A stretch of 64,000 nucleotides of DNA. Origin: CAWKKW01 sp963850345. Its GTDB lineage: Bacteria; Acidobacteriota; Terriglobia; Terriglobales; Acidobacteriaceae. The stretch covers positions 930,001 to 994,000 of the forward strand of contig CAWKKW010000002.1 in assembly GCA_963850345.1 (NCBI GenBank), given 5' to 3'. The notes under the pieces are model-generated. The model was given only the letters and a program-made list of their open reading frames with translations. It made no database searches and was not told the DNA's origin. Shown here piece by piece: positions 10,201 through 20,303 of this stretch; the stretch's first letter is position 1; every line of letters begins with the position of its first letter. The translations under genes and the position numbers were made by a program.

Positions 10201-10875
10201 GACGTCGGGATTCTGCGCCGTGCCGCGAAGGATCGGCCGGTCGGAACTGAGCGCCCGTTCGCGATGTGCCTGGATGTATTTGTCGTCGAGCAATGCGCGA
10301 ATGTCTTCATCGTGAATCGGAATGATCTTGTTGACCTCGTGCGAGGTGCGGAACCCGTCAAAGAAGTGCAGAAACGGTATGCGCGATTCTAGCGTCGCGA
10401 TGTGCGCGATCAGCGCGAGGTCCGCAGCCTCCTGTACGGAGTTGGAGCAGAGCATTGCGTAACCGGTACTGCGACAAGCCATGACGTCGGAGTGATCGCC
10501 GAAGATGGAGAGCGCGTGGGTTGCCAGCGCGCGGGCGGTCACGTGCATCACGGAGGCGGTCAGTTCGCCGGCGATTTTGTACATATTCGGGATCATGAGC
10601 ATCAATCCCTGGGAGCAGGTGAAGGTGCTGCTGAATGCGCCTGCCTGCAGGGCCCCGTGCAGCGCACCCGCGGCTCCGCCCTCGCTCTGCATTTCTGCGA
10701 CAAAGGGTACCGCTCCCCAGATGTTGCGCTTCCCTTCCTCTTTCCACTGGTCGGACCACTCGCCCATCGGGGACGACGGGGTGATCGGGTAGATCGCAAT
10801 CACTTCCGACAACCGGTACGCAACCGAAGCAGCCGCCTCGTTCGCATCAAGAATTACCGTCTCCACATCCTTCAT
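7246..10875 (-). CDS. nifJ: Pyruvate:ferredoxin (flavodoxin) oxidoreductase
   Basis: Single-chain enzyme converting pyruvate and CoA to acetyl-CoA and CO2 while reducing ferredoxin or flavodoxin; oxygen-sensitive in most organisms. At 1209 residues it has the full domain set: N-terminal pyruvate-binding domain (AIYPITPSSPMGEWSDQW near residue 30), gamma domain, a two-cluster ferredoxin domain (CIQCGKCVMVCP near 690 and CTGCTLCVEACP near 755), and the C-terminal TPP domain (GDGWAYDIGFGG with DTEVYSNTGGQ near 970). The GACSGCGE pair binds the proximal cluster. I chose the ATG at 10875, which has AAGGGAG upstream and matches the family start; the 40 residues before it are not homologous. Downstream coupling to the DHOD-like gene is by TAATG. 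It pairs functionally with the hydrogenase at the window start, suggesting capacity for hypoxic or fermentative electron disposal. Confidence 0.96.
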   Translation of the reverse strand: MKDVETVILDANEAAASVAYRLSEVIAIYPITPSSPMGEWSDQWKEEGKRNIWGAVPFVAEMQSEGGAAGALHGALQAGAFSSTFTCSQGLMLMIPNMYKIAGELTASVMHVTARALATHALSIFGDHSDVMACRSTGYAMLCSNSVQEAADLALIAHIATLESRIPFLHFFDGFRTSHEVNKIIPIHDEDIRALLDDKYIQAHRERALSSDRPILRGTAQNPDVFFQAREACNPYYLACPTIVQSAMDRFAAQTGRAYKLFDYVGSPDAERVIVLMGSGAEAAQETINALIAAGEKVGILKVHLFRPFDAVALLAALPKTVRSIAVLDRTKEPGAIGDPLYMDVITAVAEHAADGTLPFSQMPRIIGGRYGLSSKEFTPAMVKGIFDELKKPSPKNHFTIGIDDDVTHTSLSYDPEFSTESPRTVRALFYGLGSDGTVGANKNSIKIIGSQTDNYAQGYFVYDSKKSGSITTSHLRFGPEPIHSTYLITKANFIACHQFSFLERMDVLEAAAPGAVFLLNSPYSAEEIWSNLPLKIQQTIIQKKLQFYVIDGYNVAKAAGMGNRINTIMQTCFFAISGVLPRDEAIDHIKKAIKKTYGKRGDAVVQQNFAAVDAALAHLHHVVVPAKASATFDILPAIPDTAPNFVSQVLGAIAGGHGDSLPVSALAAGGTFPTATAQYEKRNIAQMIPVWDKDLCIQCGKCVMVCPHATIRAKVFDRSYAANAPATFKTVTPKWRGMEQELYSLQVAPEDCTGCTLCVEACPVKSKSEAKHKAINMEMQPPIRLQEKANWEFFESLPSVDRSRLSHSQVKDIQLLDPLFEFSGACSGCGETPYIKLLTQLFGDRLYIANATGCSSIYGGNLPTTPYTVNKEGRGPTWSNSLFEDNAEFGLGMRLALDQQKVYAESLLARLSSVVGDELVRETLEADQTKEPGINQQRERVKLIRSRLASENSIEARSLSVIADALVRKSTWIVGGDGWAYDIGFGGLDHVLGSGQNINVLVLDTEVYSNTGGQMSKSTPRGAVAKFAAGGKSTSKKDLAMEAVSYGSVYVARIALGGNDTHTVKAFQEAEAYNGPSLILAYSHCIAHGFDLSHGLEQQKAAVQSGYWPLMRYNPDLRLEGKNPFQLDSKAPSIPFKEYAYREARYTMLARSQPEIAKELLREAQDDVERQWRVYSGRAAMAGRSESPGIAPPEKAAEVVALSKGGQE

Positions 10876-10967
10876 GATTCTCCCTTCATCCCAGGGCAAA
10901 AGCCGGAGAGGGGCGCACCGTCCAGCACCTCCCATTTGGGACCTGCCGATAGTGTGCGACGGGATAC

Positions 10968-11013
10968 TCACATGGGGATGTGACGCCTGACACACGCGTG
11001 CCCTTTCGCGTGT
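10968..11013. promoter_or_regulatory. Two inverted repeats in the nifJ upstream region
   Basis: TCACAT-GGGG-ATGTGA (10968-10983) is a perfect 6+6 inverted repeat about 90 bases before the nifJ start, and ACACGCG / CGCGTGT (10992-10998 / 11007-11013) is a second perfect pair 8 bases further up. They could be operator sites or a hairpin ending the upstream minus-strand transcript; there is no T-run, so I do not call a terminator. Confidence 0.35.
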
Positions 11014-11059
11014 TCCGGGAGCAAGATTGTGCGGAGATGAGGCGATGACCGTCGAATCG

Positions 11060-11371
11060 TCAGAGAGTCAGCAAGTAGCCTGCGATTTGGGTCCACTCCT
11101 GTGGGAGCGAGTCTTTGCAATGGGGACGGCCGGCCTGCCGGTACCAGTAACCGGCGTTGCCTTCATCCCCCTCTTTGCGGTGAAGATAGGCGTGCACCCA
11201 GGCTGCGTCGCGGGCGCCCGCACTGTCGGCCTCATTGCCGACCTCGTCGGCAATCTGATGCGCCCGGTTCCAGTCGCCCTTCGCGTCCCACCAGAGAGCC
11301 ACCAGCAAGGGTGACAGGTGGTTAGGCGGCTCAGGATTGCTCACCGACGAACGCATCTCCTCTGGACTCAC
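11060..11371 (-). CDS. Small conserved protein with helical repeat character
   Basis: A soluble protein of about 103 residues, very rich in Trp and Ala, with segments ALWWDAKGDWNRAHQIAD and AAWVHAYLHRKEGDEGNAGY followed by WYRQAGRP. I recognise the pattern as a widespread uncharacterised bacterial family, possibly a short TPR-like pair of hairpins, but know no function. I place the start at the GTG at 11371 because GAGGTG lies 6 bases before it; the ATG at 11356 has its purine run directly adjacent and the GTG at 11380 has no spaced ribosome site. It lies between sucA and nifJ, in the same direction. Confidence 0.72.
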   Translation of the reverse strand: MSPEEMRSSVSNPEPPNHLSPLLVALWWDAKGDWNRAHQIADEVGNEADSAGARDAAWVHAYLHRKEGDEGNAGYWYRQAGRPHCKDSLPQEWTQIAGYLLTL

Positions 11372-11489
11372 AGTCGGCACCTCAGGCGGAATGATTCCGC
11401 GATTTGCGCTTGGCCGCAGAAGAATCTGCCAGCCGCGTTCGCCTGCAGCCGTCTCGCCCGGAAAGTGGGTGCGAAGGCACTCAGAATTC

Positions 11490-13967
<2,478 letters not shown>

Positions 13968-13992
13968 AGCCACTTCCAATTCTAGAGCATTT

Positions 13993-14010
13993 TGGGGGTC
14001 AAGACCCCCA
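13993..14010. promoter_or_regulatory. Palindrome in the sucA leader
   Basis: TGGGGGTCAAGACCCCCA has two 8-base arms around a central AA and lies 26 bases upstream of the sucA ATG. It may be an operator or a leader hairpin; no T-run follows on the minus strand, so it is not a terminator. Confidence 0.45.
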
Positions 14011-14182
14011 GGCGGGCTGCACATTGGCCTTGATGCGAGCACCAGGCGGAGCTGGTGAGAAGGGCGCAGGAGCACGCAGCACGATGGCTACGAAATGGCT
14101 GCGAATGGCTGCGACGGGAGCGGAAAAGGAGCCAGCCCTGCAGCCGCGACGGGAGTTGTCCGCAACTGCAGGGCCAGGAGGT

Positions 14183-16984
14183 TTACTGAATGGTCAGGGT
14201 GAAGTTGGCCGAATTGGTCAGGTTGTTGGTGCTGTCTGTGCCGGTGAGGGTCAGAGCATACGTGCCTTTTGGCGAAAGGGTCGCCTTGGCACCACCGCTG
14301 CTTCCCCCGCTGCTGCCGCCACCGCACCCGACGGCAAATCCCAGGGTAGCGAGAACCAGCAGGCTGAAGATTGCCGTTCCACGCCGGCGGCGGAAACCCG
14401 GAAGGCCGATCAGGAACACCGAAGCCAGCGCCGTTCCCGCTGCTCCTAAGTAGCGAGGCAGGCTCGACGACTTCGTAGGTAAGACTCCCCCGCTCACGTT
14501 GAAGTGGCGCCGGTTGGCCGCGCCCACGCAGTCTGTGGACTTGGTGAAGATCGTCAGCGTGGTGGTCACCGGCGAAGTACTCGTGATCTGGCTCGACGTG
14601 ATGCTGTAGCAGGAGCTGGTCAAGGTAGCGGGTGCGCTCATGGTATACGCGATGGTTCCCTTGTACCCTCCCGCCGGTGTAGCGGTCACGTTGGAGGCCC
14701 CTGAACTGCCTTGGGCCACGGTCACGCTGCTCGCCGTCAGTGCATAGGAACCGGTAGCAGAAACGGTGACGGTCAACGTCGCCGCCGAGCTGCCGTACGT
14801 AGAGTCGCCCGAATAGGTCGCGGTTATGGTGTGACTGCCAGCTGTGGTAAATCCAGCGGTTACAGTAAGCGCGGCAGTACCGCCGATAGCGACTCCAGCC
14901 GAGGATTTCGCCGCGGTCAGAGCCACCGGGCTTCCCGAATTTGTGCCGTCGACCGCGAATTGCACCGTGCCGGTGGGCGAAGAGGACGAGGTGCCATTTG
15001 CAGCCACGCTGGCGTTGAAGGTCACGCCGGTGTCCAACGTGGGATGGGCGACCGACGACGTGATGGTAGTGGTGGTTGCCGTGGCCAGAGATCCCAACGA
15101 GAGTGCGGCGAATCCAGTCGCGAGGTTGTTGGCCTCGATGGAGCCGAGCCCGGTGGCCTGATCATAGCCGGCCGCCGCATTGAAGCCGATGGTGCCGGTG
15201 GTGCAATCGGCGCTGCTGCCGACGGTGCAAGGAACCGTGTTGTTGCCGGTCGTGATGTCATGGAAGCCCGTCGGGGCAGATACATTGAGCGCATAGAGCG
15301 AGGGATTGATATTGCCCAATCCTTTCGCGTTCACCTTTTGCGCAATGATGGCCAGGACTCCGGAAAACGTGGGCGCGCCGAAGGAAGTGCCACCTGCCGC
15401 GGTCAGGTTGCTGGAGCTATCCCGAAAGCCCGAAGAGCAGCTGGTGGCGCCTGCGTCCGTCGAGCAGAAGAGGTACGGATCGTGACCGTTGGACGCATCA
15501 ACCGAGATGTCAGGCACGTCTCGCGCGCCGTCTGCCGGGACACCGGCTCCGTTCTGCCAGGAAGGCTTGGCGAAGAAGATGCTCTTGCCTCCGCCGGTCG
15601 AGGAAAAGCCGTTGGCAGTGGATGAATCGTTCCAAACCGTCTCGGGAATGTATTTGGCCGCAGAGCCGCCGTTCGCGTTGTTCGTGCCGCTCCAATCTGT
15701 GGCGGCGTCGTTGAACTCGGTGCCTCCGATGCTGGTTACATAAGGGGCGGACCCGGGGAAGTCCACAGCAAGACCGTGCGTGGCAGAAGAGACCACCTTG
15801 GTGCTGGTGCTGTTGTCGCAGTCGGCTGCACCGCTGTCTCCGGCGGCTGAAATAATGGTCTGCCCTTGTGCATTGGCCTGCTGGAAGATGGCCTCAAAGG
15901 TGCCGATATCGGTGAGTGTCAGCGACTGTTCGCAGATGCCGTAGCTGTTGCTGATAATTGGCGCAAGGTTCTGATCGACAGCATAGGCGAGCGCATCGAA
16001 CGCACCGAACTGCGTGGTGCTGCAGTTGCTGTTGGTGCATCCGGTGTATACGAACTTGATGGTTGCGCCCTTGGCGATAGCTCCGGCCCATTCCACATCC
16101 AGGTCAGATTCGGTTTCATCTCCCGTGTTGACGGTCGAAACCCCGGTGTTGGGAACAAGGACGATGGTGGGATCCTTCTTTGGCAAGCCCGCGGCGGCTT
16201 GGAAATGCTCGACGTCGGTATTGAGGATGGCACTCTGACCGATTGCGGCGATGGTCTGGCCGGTTCCGTCGAATCCAGCCGTATAGAGCGCCTTGACGTT
16301 GTAGATCGTGTTGAAGTCATCCGGCGCGATGTAGTGATTGCCGGAGATGCTCGATGTGAACTCCGGACTGGCGCGGCGTACGTGCGGTTGAGGACGGAAA
16401 TTGTTGAGGTGCTGAACGCCCAGCACCACGCCGAACAAAGCTGCGGGAATCGACAAAGCCGTGGCATTCGCGAAATGCGACTCGCCGTTCACGTTGTACT
16501 GATGAAGTTCGGTATGAAATGCCGACGCAACCTGCCCCGCTGTGCCGCTAAAAGTGATCCGGTTGCGGCTCTGTGAAACCGAGTCGACCTGAAACCCTTG
16601 CTGCTGTAACCACGACTGTACCTTGGCGAGATCGAGATCACTCAAACCAAAGCGCGCACCGAATTCGGCGGGAGTGAGCCACTGGTGGTATTGAGCCGAA
16701 GCGGGATTCTGTTGATCGGCCAGCAACTGGTTCAGATCGGCCTGCTGCGCTGCAGACAACTGGAAGTGAATCGATAACCCGGTGAGTTGCGTACTGCCGC
16801 TTAATGGGCCGCGATCGTATTGAGGCAGAGCCAGCGGGTGGCGAGAGCCCGAAACCGCGGCAATGCTGTTGTCGTTGATGTCAGTGGCTATGCGATTCGG
16901 TTGGAACCGTTGCGAAAGCGCCAGGACCGGCGACAGGAACAGCAGCGTTGCGACAGTAAGCCTCAAAGGGGGGGCAATCTTCAT
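14183..16984 (-). CDS. Sedolisin-family (S53) secreted protease with Ig-like repeats and C-terminal membrane anchor
   Basis: Acid-type serine-carboxyl peptidase made as a pro-enzyme: signal peptide (1-25), pro-kumamolisin activation domain (about 45-195), catalytic domain (about 225-625). The Ser motif is GGTSFGAPTFSG near residue 531, and the Glu/Asp pair lies near residue 290 in ESDLDVEWAGAIAKG. Two Ig-like repeats follow (about 630-830), then a hydrophobic segment, an Arg run, a second hydrophobic segment ending VGCGGGSSGG, and a last beta-strand-rich tail. The 933 residues are typical for acidobacterial members. It may degrade extracellular protein under acid conditions. Its paralogue with the same C-terminal arrangement lies at 37868-41554. 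The ATG at 16984 directly starts the signal peptide. Confidence 0.9.
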   Translation of the reverse strand: MKIAPPLRLTVATLLFLSPVLALSQRFQPNRIATDINDNSIAAVSGSRHPLALPQYDRGPLSGSTQLTGLSIHFQLSAAQQADLNQLLADQQNPASAQYHQWLTPAEFGARFGLSDLDLAKVQSWLQQQGFQVDSVSQSRNRITFSGTAGQVASAFHTELHQYNVNGESHFANATALSIPAALFGVVLGVQHLNNFRPQPHVRRASPEFTSSISGNHYIAPDDFNTIYNVKALYTAGFDGTGQTIAAIGQSAILNTDVEHFQAAAGLPKKDPTIVLVPNTGVSTVNTGDETESDLDVEWAGAIAKGATIKFVYTGCTNSNCSTTQFGAFDALAYAVDQNLAPIISNSYGICEQSLTLTDIGTFEAIFQQANAQGQTIISAAGDSGAADCDNSTSTKVVSSATHGLAVDFPGSAPYVTSIGGTEFNDAATDWSGTNNANGGSAAKYIPETVWNDSSTANGFSSTGGGKSIFFAKPSWQNGAGVPADGARDVPDISVDASNGHDPYLFCSTDAGATSCSSGFRDSSSNLTAAGGTSFGAPTFSGVLAIIAQKVNAKGLGNINPSLYALNVSAPTGFHDITTGNNTVPCTVGSSADCTTGTIGFNAAAGYDQATGLGSIEANNLATGFAALSLGSLATATTTTITSSVAHPTLDTGVTFNASVAANGTSSSSPTGTVQFAVDGTNSGSPVALTAAKSSAGVAIGGTAALTVTAGFTTAGSHTITATYSGDSTYGSSAATLTVTVSATGSYALTASSVTVAQGSSGASNVTATPAGGYKGTIAYTMSAPATLTSSCYSITSSQITSTSPVTTTLTIFTKSTDCVGAANRRHFNVSGGVLPTKSSSLPRYLGAAGTALASVFLIGLPGFRRRRGTAIFSLLVLATLGFAVGCGGGSSGGSSGGAKATLSPKGTYALTLTGTDSTNNLTNSANFTLTIQ

Positions 16985-17162
16985 AGTTTCTACACTCCCG
17001 GACGATCTCTATCTTCAACAATGAGTATGGTGGATGATTAGACTGTGGCGACCTCACAAGGGTCAACCAAGAACTCGTTGGGTGCAATCTCGGTTTTGTT
17101 ACGACGGTATTCTCCCTCGGAAGGAAGACGAGGAGATTGAAGATCAAGTTGCAGTGGGGAAC

Positions 17163-17194
17163 CCGGTGAAGCCGCTAAGGAGCAACTTCACCGG
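17163..17194 (-). terminator. Hairpin after the DUF4252 gene
   Basis: Perfect 9-bp inverted repeat CCGGTGAAG (17163-17171) / CTTCACCGG (17186-17194) with a 14-base loop, starting 19 bases beyond the stop of the minus-strand DUF4252 gene. No T-run follows on the minus strand, so it may stabilise the 3' end or slow polymerase rather than act as a classical terminator. Confidence 0.4.
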
Positions 17195-17212
17195 CAAAAA
17201 TGCAGAGTGGCT

Positions 17213-17782
17213 CTAGCGCTGGTTGTCAGGCGCCGGCACATAGGAATCGCTGTCGAACTTGGGAATGCCGAAGTGTCCGCTGAGGTGCAGCAGATCGAGC
17301 GGACGCAGCGTGCCGGACGCTTCGATGAAGTTCAACTGAGTGGGACTGGCGAGCAGTACAGACACATTGGTCACGTTGGCGCCATGAAAATGCACCCAGA
17401 ATTCCGTCACGCCTGAGCCCTCTTCTCTGTGGTGACTGGCCACCATATGCTGCCATCCGGCCGCTTGAAACTGGGCGCGAATGCCTTCGAGCGCTGCTGG
17501 GTCGTACATGCCGGGGGAGGTGAAGTGATAGCTGTGGACCGCAATCCCATCCAGGCCGGCGACCACGCGCTGGGTGTCGGGATCGGAGTTGTCCAGCTTC
17601 TCCGCAAACTGCAGCATGGACCGGTCCAGCGAAAAATCGGTGCGTGCGGAGGCGTGCAGGCCGAGACTTTCAATTCCCTGCGGCGTCCACGCATCCGGCT
17701 GTTGTGCTATCGCGGGAATGGCTGACAGGGCGACGGTCAGCAGTGGGAGGGCCAGGCGGGTACGGAGAGAGGGGATGTTCAT
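17213..17782 (-). CDS. DUF4252 domain exported protein
   Basis: A 189-residue protein with a signal peptide (to about residue 26, ending AIPAIAQQ) and a DUF4252-like body: a conserved GLHASARTDFSLDRSMLQFAEK segment broken by Asn/Asp-rich turns, a central GWQHMVASHHREEGSGVTEF, and the C-terminal SGTLRPLDLLHLSGHFGIPKF. The family is periplasmic or surface-located with unknown function; elsewhere it is often near ECF sigma and anti-sigma genes, but none is seen here. It sits 430 bases from the upstream SIS gene's coding start region in the same direction and is followed by a strong hairpin. Confidence 0.8.
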   Translation of the reverse strand: MNIPSLRTRLALPLLTVALSAIPAIAQQPDAWTPQGIESLGLHASARTDFSLDRSMLQFAEKLDNSDPDTQRVVAGLDGIAVHSYHFTSPGMYDPAALEGIRAQFQAAGWQHMVASHHREEGSGVTEFWVHFHGANVTNVSVLLASPTQLNFIEASGTLRPLDLLHLSGHFGIPKFDSDSYVPAPDNQR

Positions 17783-17900
17783 GAAATCACCACCGATTTA
17801 GACTCCTGGCCGGCGTGACCGTGAGCCAGGCAAAGAACTGTCTGCGTACTAGGAACCCATCCGAGCGGGATTTGTTTCGTCGCAGTCGCAGGAAAGATTC

Positions 17901-19040
17901 CTATTCTCGAACGACCGCTTTGACCAGGTTTCGCGGGCTGTCCACATCGACCCCGTTCTGCACCGCGAAGAAGTAGGCAAGCAGCTGTAGAGGAACCACT
18001 TCCAGCATCGGCAACAAAAATTCGGCGACCGCAGGGACGAAGATGCAGTGGTTGCTGAGGCCTGCGACTTTGGTGTCTCCCTCATTGGCGAGGACGATGA
18101 TCTGTGCGCCCTGGGCGTGCATATCGCGCATGAGTTGCACCGTCTTCTCATATCGCAGCAGCGAATCGGGATCGGACTCGTCGCGCGTTGCCAGCACCAC
18201 CAGCGGCGCACTCGCGCTTACCAAGGCGTTTGGACCATGCTTGAGCTCGCCGGCCGGATAGCCCTCAGCCTGCAGATAGGCGGATTCCTTGAGCTTGAGG
18301 GCGCCTTCGCGCGCAATCGCATAGTGAACGCCGCGCCCGAGGTACAGGAAGGTTCGTGCGTTTTTAAGACTTGCGACGACCTCGCGAGCCTTGCTCTCCC
18401 AACCGTCGAGAGCGCCCTCGAGCAAGCTTGGAAGCTGCCGGAATTGCGCCGATCGCACATCCACGCCTTGCCCCGTCATGCGGCCGCGCAGCCGGGCGAG
18501 AAACAACGCAAGCGCATAGAGCACGGCCAACTGGGTGGTGAAACTCTTGGTTGCGGGAATGGCCTTCTCAGGACCGGCATATGTCGGCAAGGAGGCATCG
18601 GCTTCCCGCGCCATGGTCGAGCCCGGATTGTTGGTGATCGCGACCGTAGTCAGCCCACGAGACTTGCCTTCGTTGAGGGCTGCGAGGGTGTCGGCGGTCT
18701 CGCCTGACTGTGAAATTACGATGACCCCAGGGTCCTGCAACGTGTGGGTCGAGCGATAGCAGTATTCGCTGGCGTATTCCACATCGACCGTCAGCCCGGC
18801 CAGATCTTCCAGCATGAGTTCTGCGGCGAGTCCCGCGTTGCGGCTCGAGCCGCTGGCCGCGATCACCAGTCGCTGCTTGCCCCGCAATGCCTCGGCCGCG
18901 TTGCCGAATGCCTCGGGGTTGAGCTTGCCCGCCGGGAGATAGTGGTCCATGGCGGCCTGCAACGCTTGCGGCTGCTCGTAGATCTCACGCAGCATGGCGT
19001 GAGGAAAGGTGCGTGTTCCCGATTGTTTCAGCTGTTCCAT
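17901..19040 (-). CDS. SIS-domain sugar isomerase, GlmS isomerase-half type
   Basis: Cytosolic protein of 379 residues with two SIS domains (about 45-180 and 215-360), matching the isomerase half of glucosamine-6-phosphate synthase but without the glutaminase half. The GlmS-like opening HAMLREIYEQPQAL and the phosphosugar-binding SQSGETADTLAAL are clear, as is the LKHGPNALVS region in the second domain. Such stand-alone proteins act as aminosugar-phosphate isomerases or deaminases; the exact substrate cannot be read. The neighbours (D-2-hydroxyacid dehydrogenase upstream, same direction) do not settle it. A second, different SIS protein lies in the amino-sugar locus at 55231. Confidence 0.87.
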   Translation of the reverse strand: MEQLKQSGTRTFPHAMLREIYEQPQALQAAMDHYLPAGKLNPEAFGNAAEALRGKQRLVIAASGSSRNAGLAAELMLEDLAGLTVDVEYASEYCYRSTHTLQDPGVIVISQSGETADTLAALNEGKSRGLTTVAITNNPGSTMAREADASLPTYAGPEKAIPATKSFTTQLAVLYALALFLARLRGRMTGQGVDVRSAQFRQLPSLLEGALDGWESKAREVVASLKNARTFLYLGRGVHYAIAREGALKLKESAYLQAEGYPAGELKHGPNALVSASAPLVVLATRDESDPDSLLRYEKTVQLMRDMHAQGAQIIVLANEGDTKVAGLSNHCIFVPAVAEFLLPMLEVVPLQLLAYFFAVQNGVDVDSPRNLVKAVVRE

Positions 19041-19143
19041 AGCTCGAGTGCGCTCCCGCCTGCAAGGCTCTGTTTGCTGTTCCGCGGTAGTAGCGGAAGC
19101 CCTTCACAGGATATAGGAGACAGGCTTTGACGCACTGACGGGT

Positions 19144-20112
19144 TCAATACCCCTTCTGTTTGTCGACCACGTTGAGCGGTGGCTTGCCCTGCTCGAACCG
19201 TTCAAACTGCGCGAGAAAGAACTCCATTGCGCGCCTCTTCCAGCCGATGGTGTGATCGGCGCTATGCGGGGACAGCAACACGTTTTCCATGGAATAGAAG
19301 GGATGGTCTGGGGTCAGAGGTTCTTTTTCGAACACATCGAGAGCCGCGCCCTTGATCCGTCCTTCCGTGAGCACCTTGATCAGGGCCGCCTCATCGATCA
19401 CCGGGCCACGCCCGATATTGAGAACTACAGCATCCGGCTTCATCGCCGCAAATTCCCGATCACTCATCATGTGTCTCGTCTCGGGCGTGAGAGGAGCCGA
19501 GACCACAACGTAATCGCATTGCGAAATCATCTCGACCCGCTGTTCCGGGCCGAAGACCTGTTGGACGAGAGGATCCGATCCGGCGGCGTCTGGATGCCGC
19601 CTCAGCGCGAGCACACGCATGCCCATCGCATGGCAGCGTTGGGCCACTTGCCTGCCGATATCCCCGTACCCCACGATGCCGACGGTCTGGTCTGAGAGCG
19701 CGAGGCAGTCGAACTCTTCCCAACGATGCTCAGCCTGGTTGCGAATCAGCCGCCGAAAATCCTTCGCGAAATAGAGCATGGCCCCCAGGGCGAATTCCCC
19801 CAGGGACGCGCTGAAGATGCCGGTTCCGTTGGTGAGCGGAATGGGGCTCGCGACCAGTTCCGGAAAGAGCATCGAATCCAGTCCCGCGGATTTGGAGTGA
19901 ACCCACTGCAGCTTGGGAGCGCGTAGAAAGACTTCGCGCAAGACATCGCGATTGCCAGTCCAACGAAGAATGACGGTGGCGTCCGGCTGCGATGACGCGA
20001 AGTCCTCGAGTGAATGCCCGATGACCACGGAGGCTCGGGAGCGCAACGAGTCGAGCAACGCAAGCTCCGGATCCTCTTCGCGCGCCAACACCAACACGAC
20101 GTTTGCACCCAT
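19144..20112 (-). CDS. D-2-hydroxyacid dehydrogenase (NAD-dependent)
   Basis: A 322-residue oxidoreductase of the phosphoglycerate / D-lactate dehydrogenase superfamily. It has the NAD-binding GIVGYGDIGRQVAQR in the middle and the catalytic Arg (LTPETRHMMSD), Glu (GRGPVIDEAALIK, then the Glu in EKEPL) and His (LLSPHSADHT) in order. The N-terminal substrate domain is divergent, so the hydroxyacid is not identifiable. I prefer the ATG at 20112 (MGANVVLVLAREED, starting the first beta strand); the frame is open to 20208 without homology. It is divergent from the phospholipase-like gene across 190 bases. Confidence 0.86.
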   Translation of the reverse strand: MGANVVLVLAREEDPELALLDSLRSRASVVIGHSLEDFASSQPDATVILRWTGNRDVLREVFLRAPKLQWVHSKSAGLDSMLFPELVASPIPLTNGTGIFSASLGEFALGAMLYFAKDFRRLIRNQAEHRWEEFDCLALSDQTVGIVGYGDIGRQVAQRCHAMGMRVLALRRHPDAAGSDPLVQQVFGPEQRVEMISQCDYVVVSAPLTPETRHMMSDREFAAMKPDAVVLNIGRGPVIDEAALIKVLTEGRIKGAALDVFEKEPLTPDHPFYSMENVLLSPHSADHTIGWKRRAMEFFLAQFERFEQGKPPLNVVDKQKGY

Positions 20113-20303
20113 GAGGCAAAACCTAACACATCCCGCTGTGAGTTTCGCGCCAGCTAGCCCAGGGAGGAAGTGCGCTGTCGAGTGGTGGACCGGAGTTTCA
20201 CCAAGCACCTTCCTTCATGCATCAACTTTGGGAGCGCCGGGCGCGATTCTGTCATCGAACCAAAAACGTGTAGAAGGGTGCATTTGGGAGGCGAAGGGAA
20301 ATT

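Noticed and set aside
8902..10392. Long plus-strand open frame (496 codons) opposite the nifJ gene
   Set aside because: It lies wholly within a strongly recognised gene on the other strand and has no protein-like motifs; it results from high G+C codon use.
10968..10983. CRP/FNR-type binding site before nifJ
   Set aside because: The CRP site is TGTGA-N6-TCACA; here the arms are in the opposite order (TCACAT-GGGG-ATGTGA), so I list it only as an inverted repeat.
17901..19040. Complete glucosamine-6-phosphate synthase (GlmS)
   Set aside because: The N-terminal glutaminase half, starting with a catalytic Cys, is absent and no other frame upstream supplies it.
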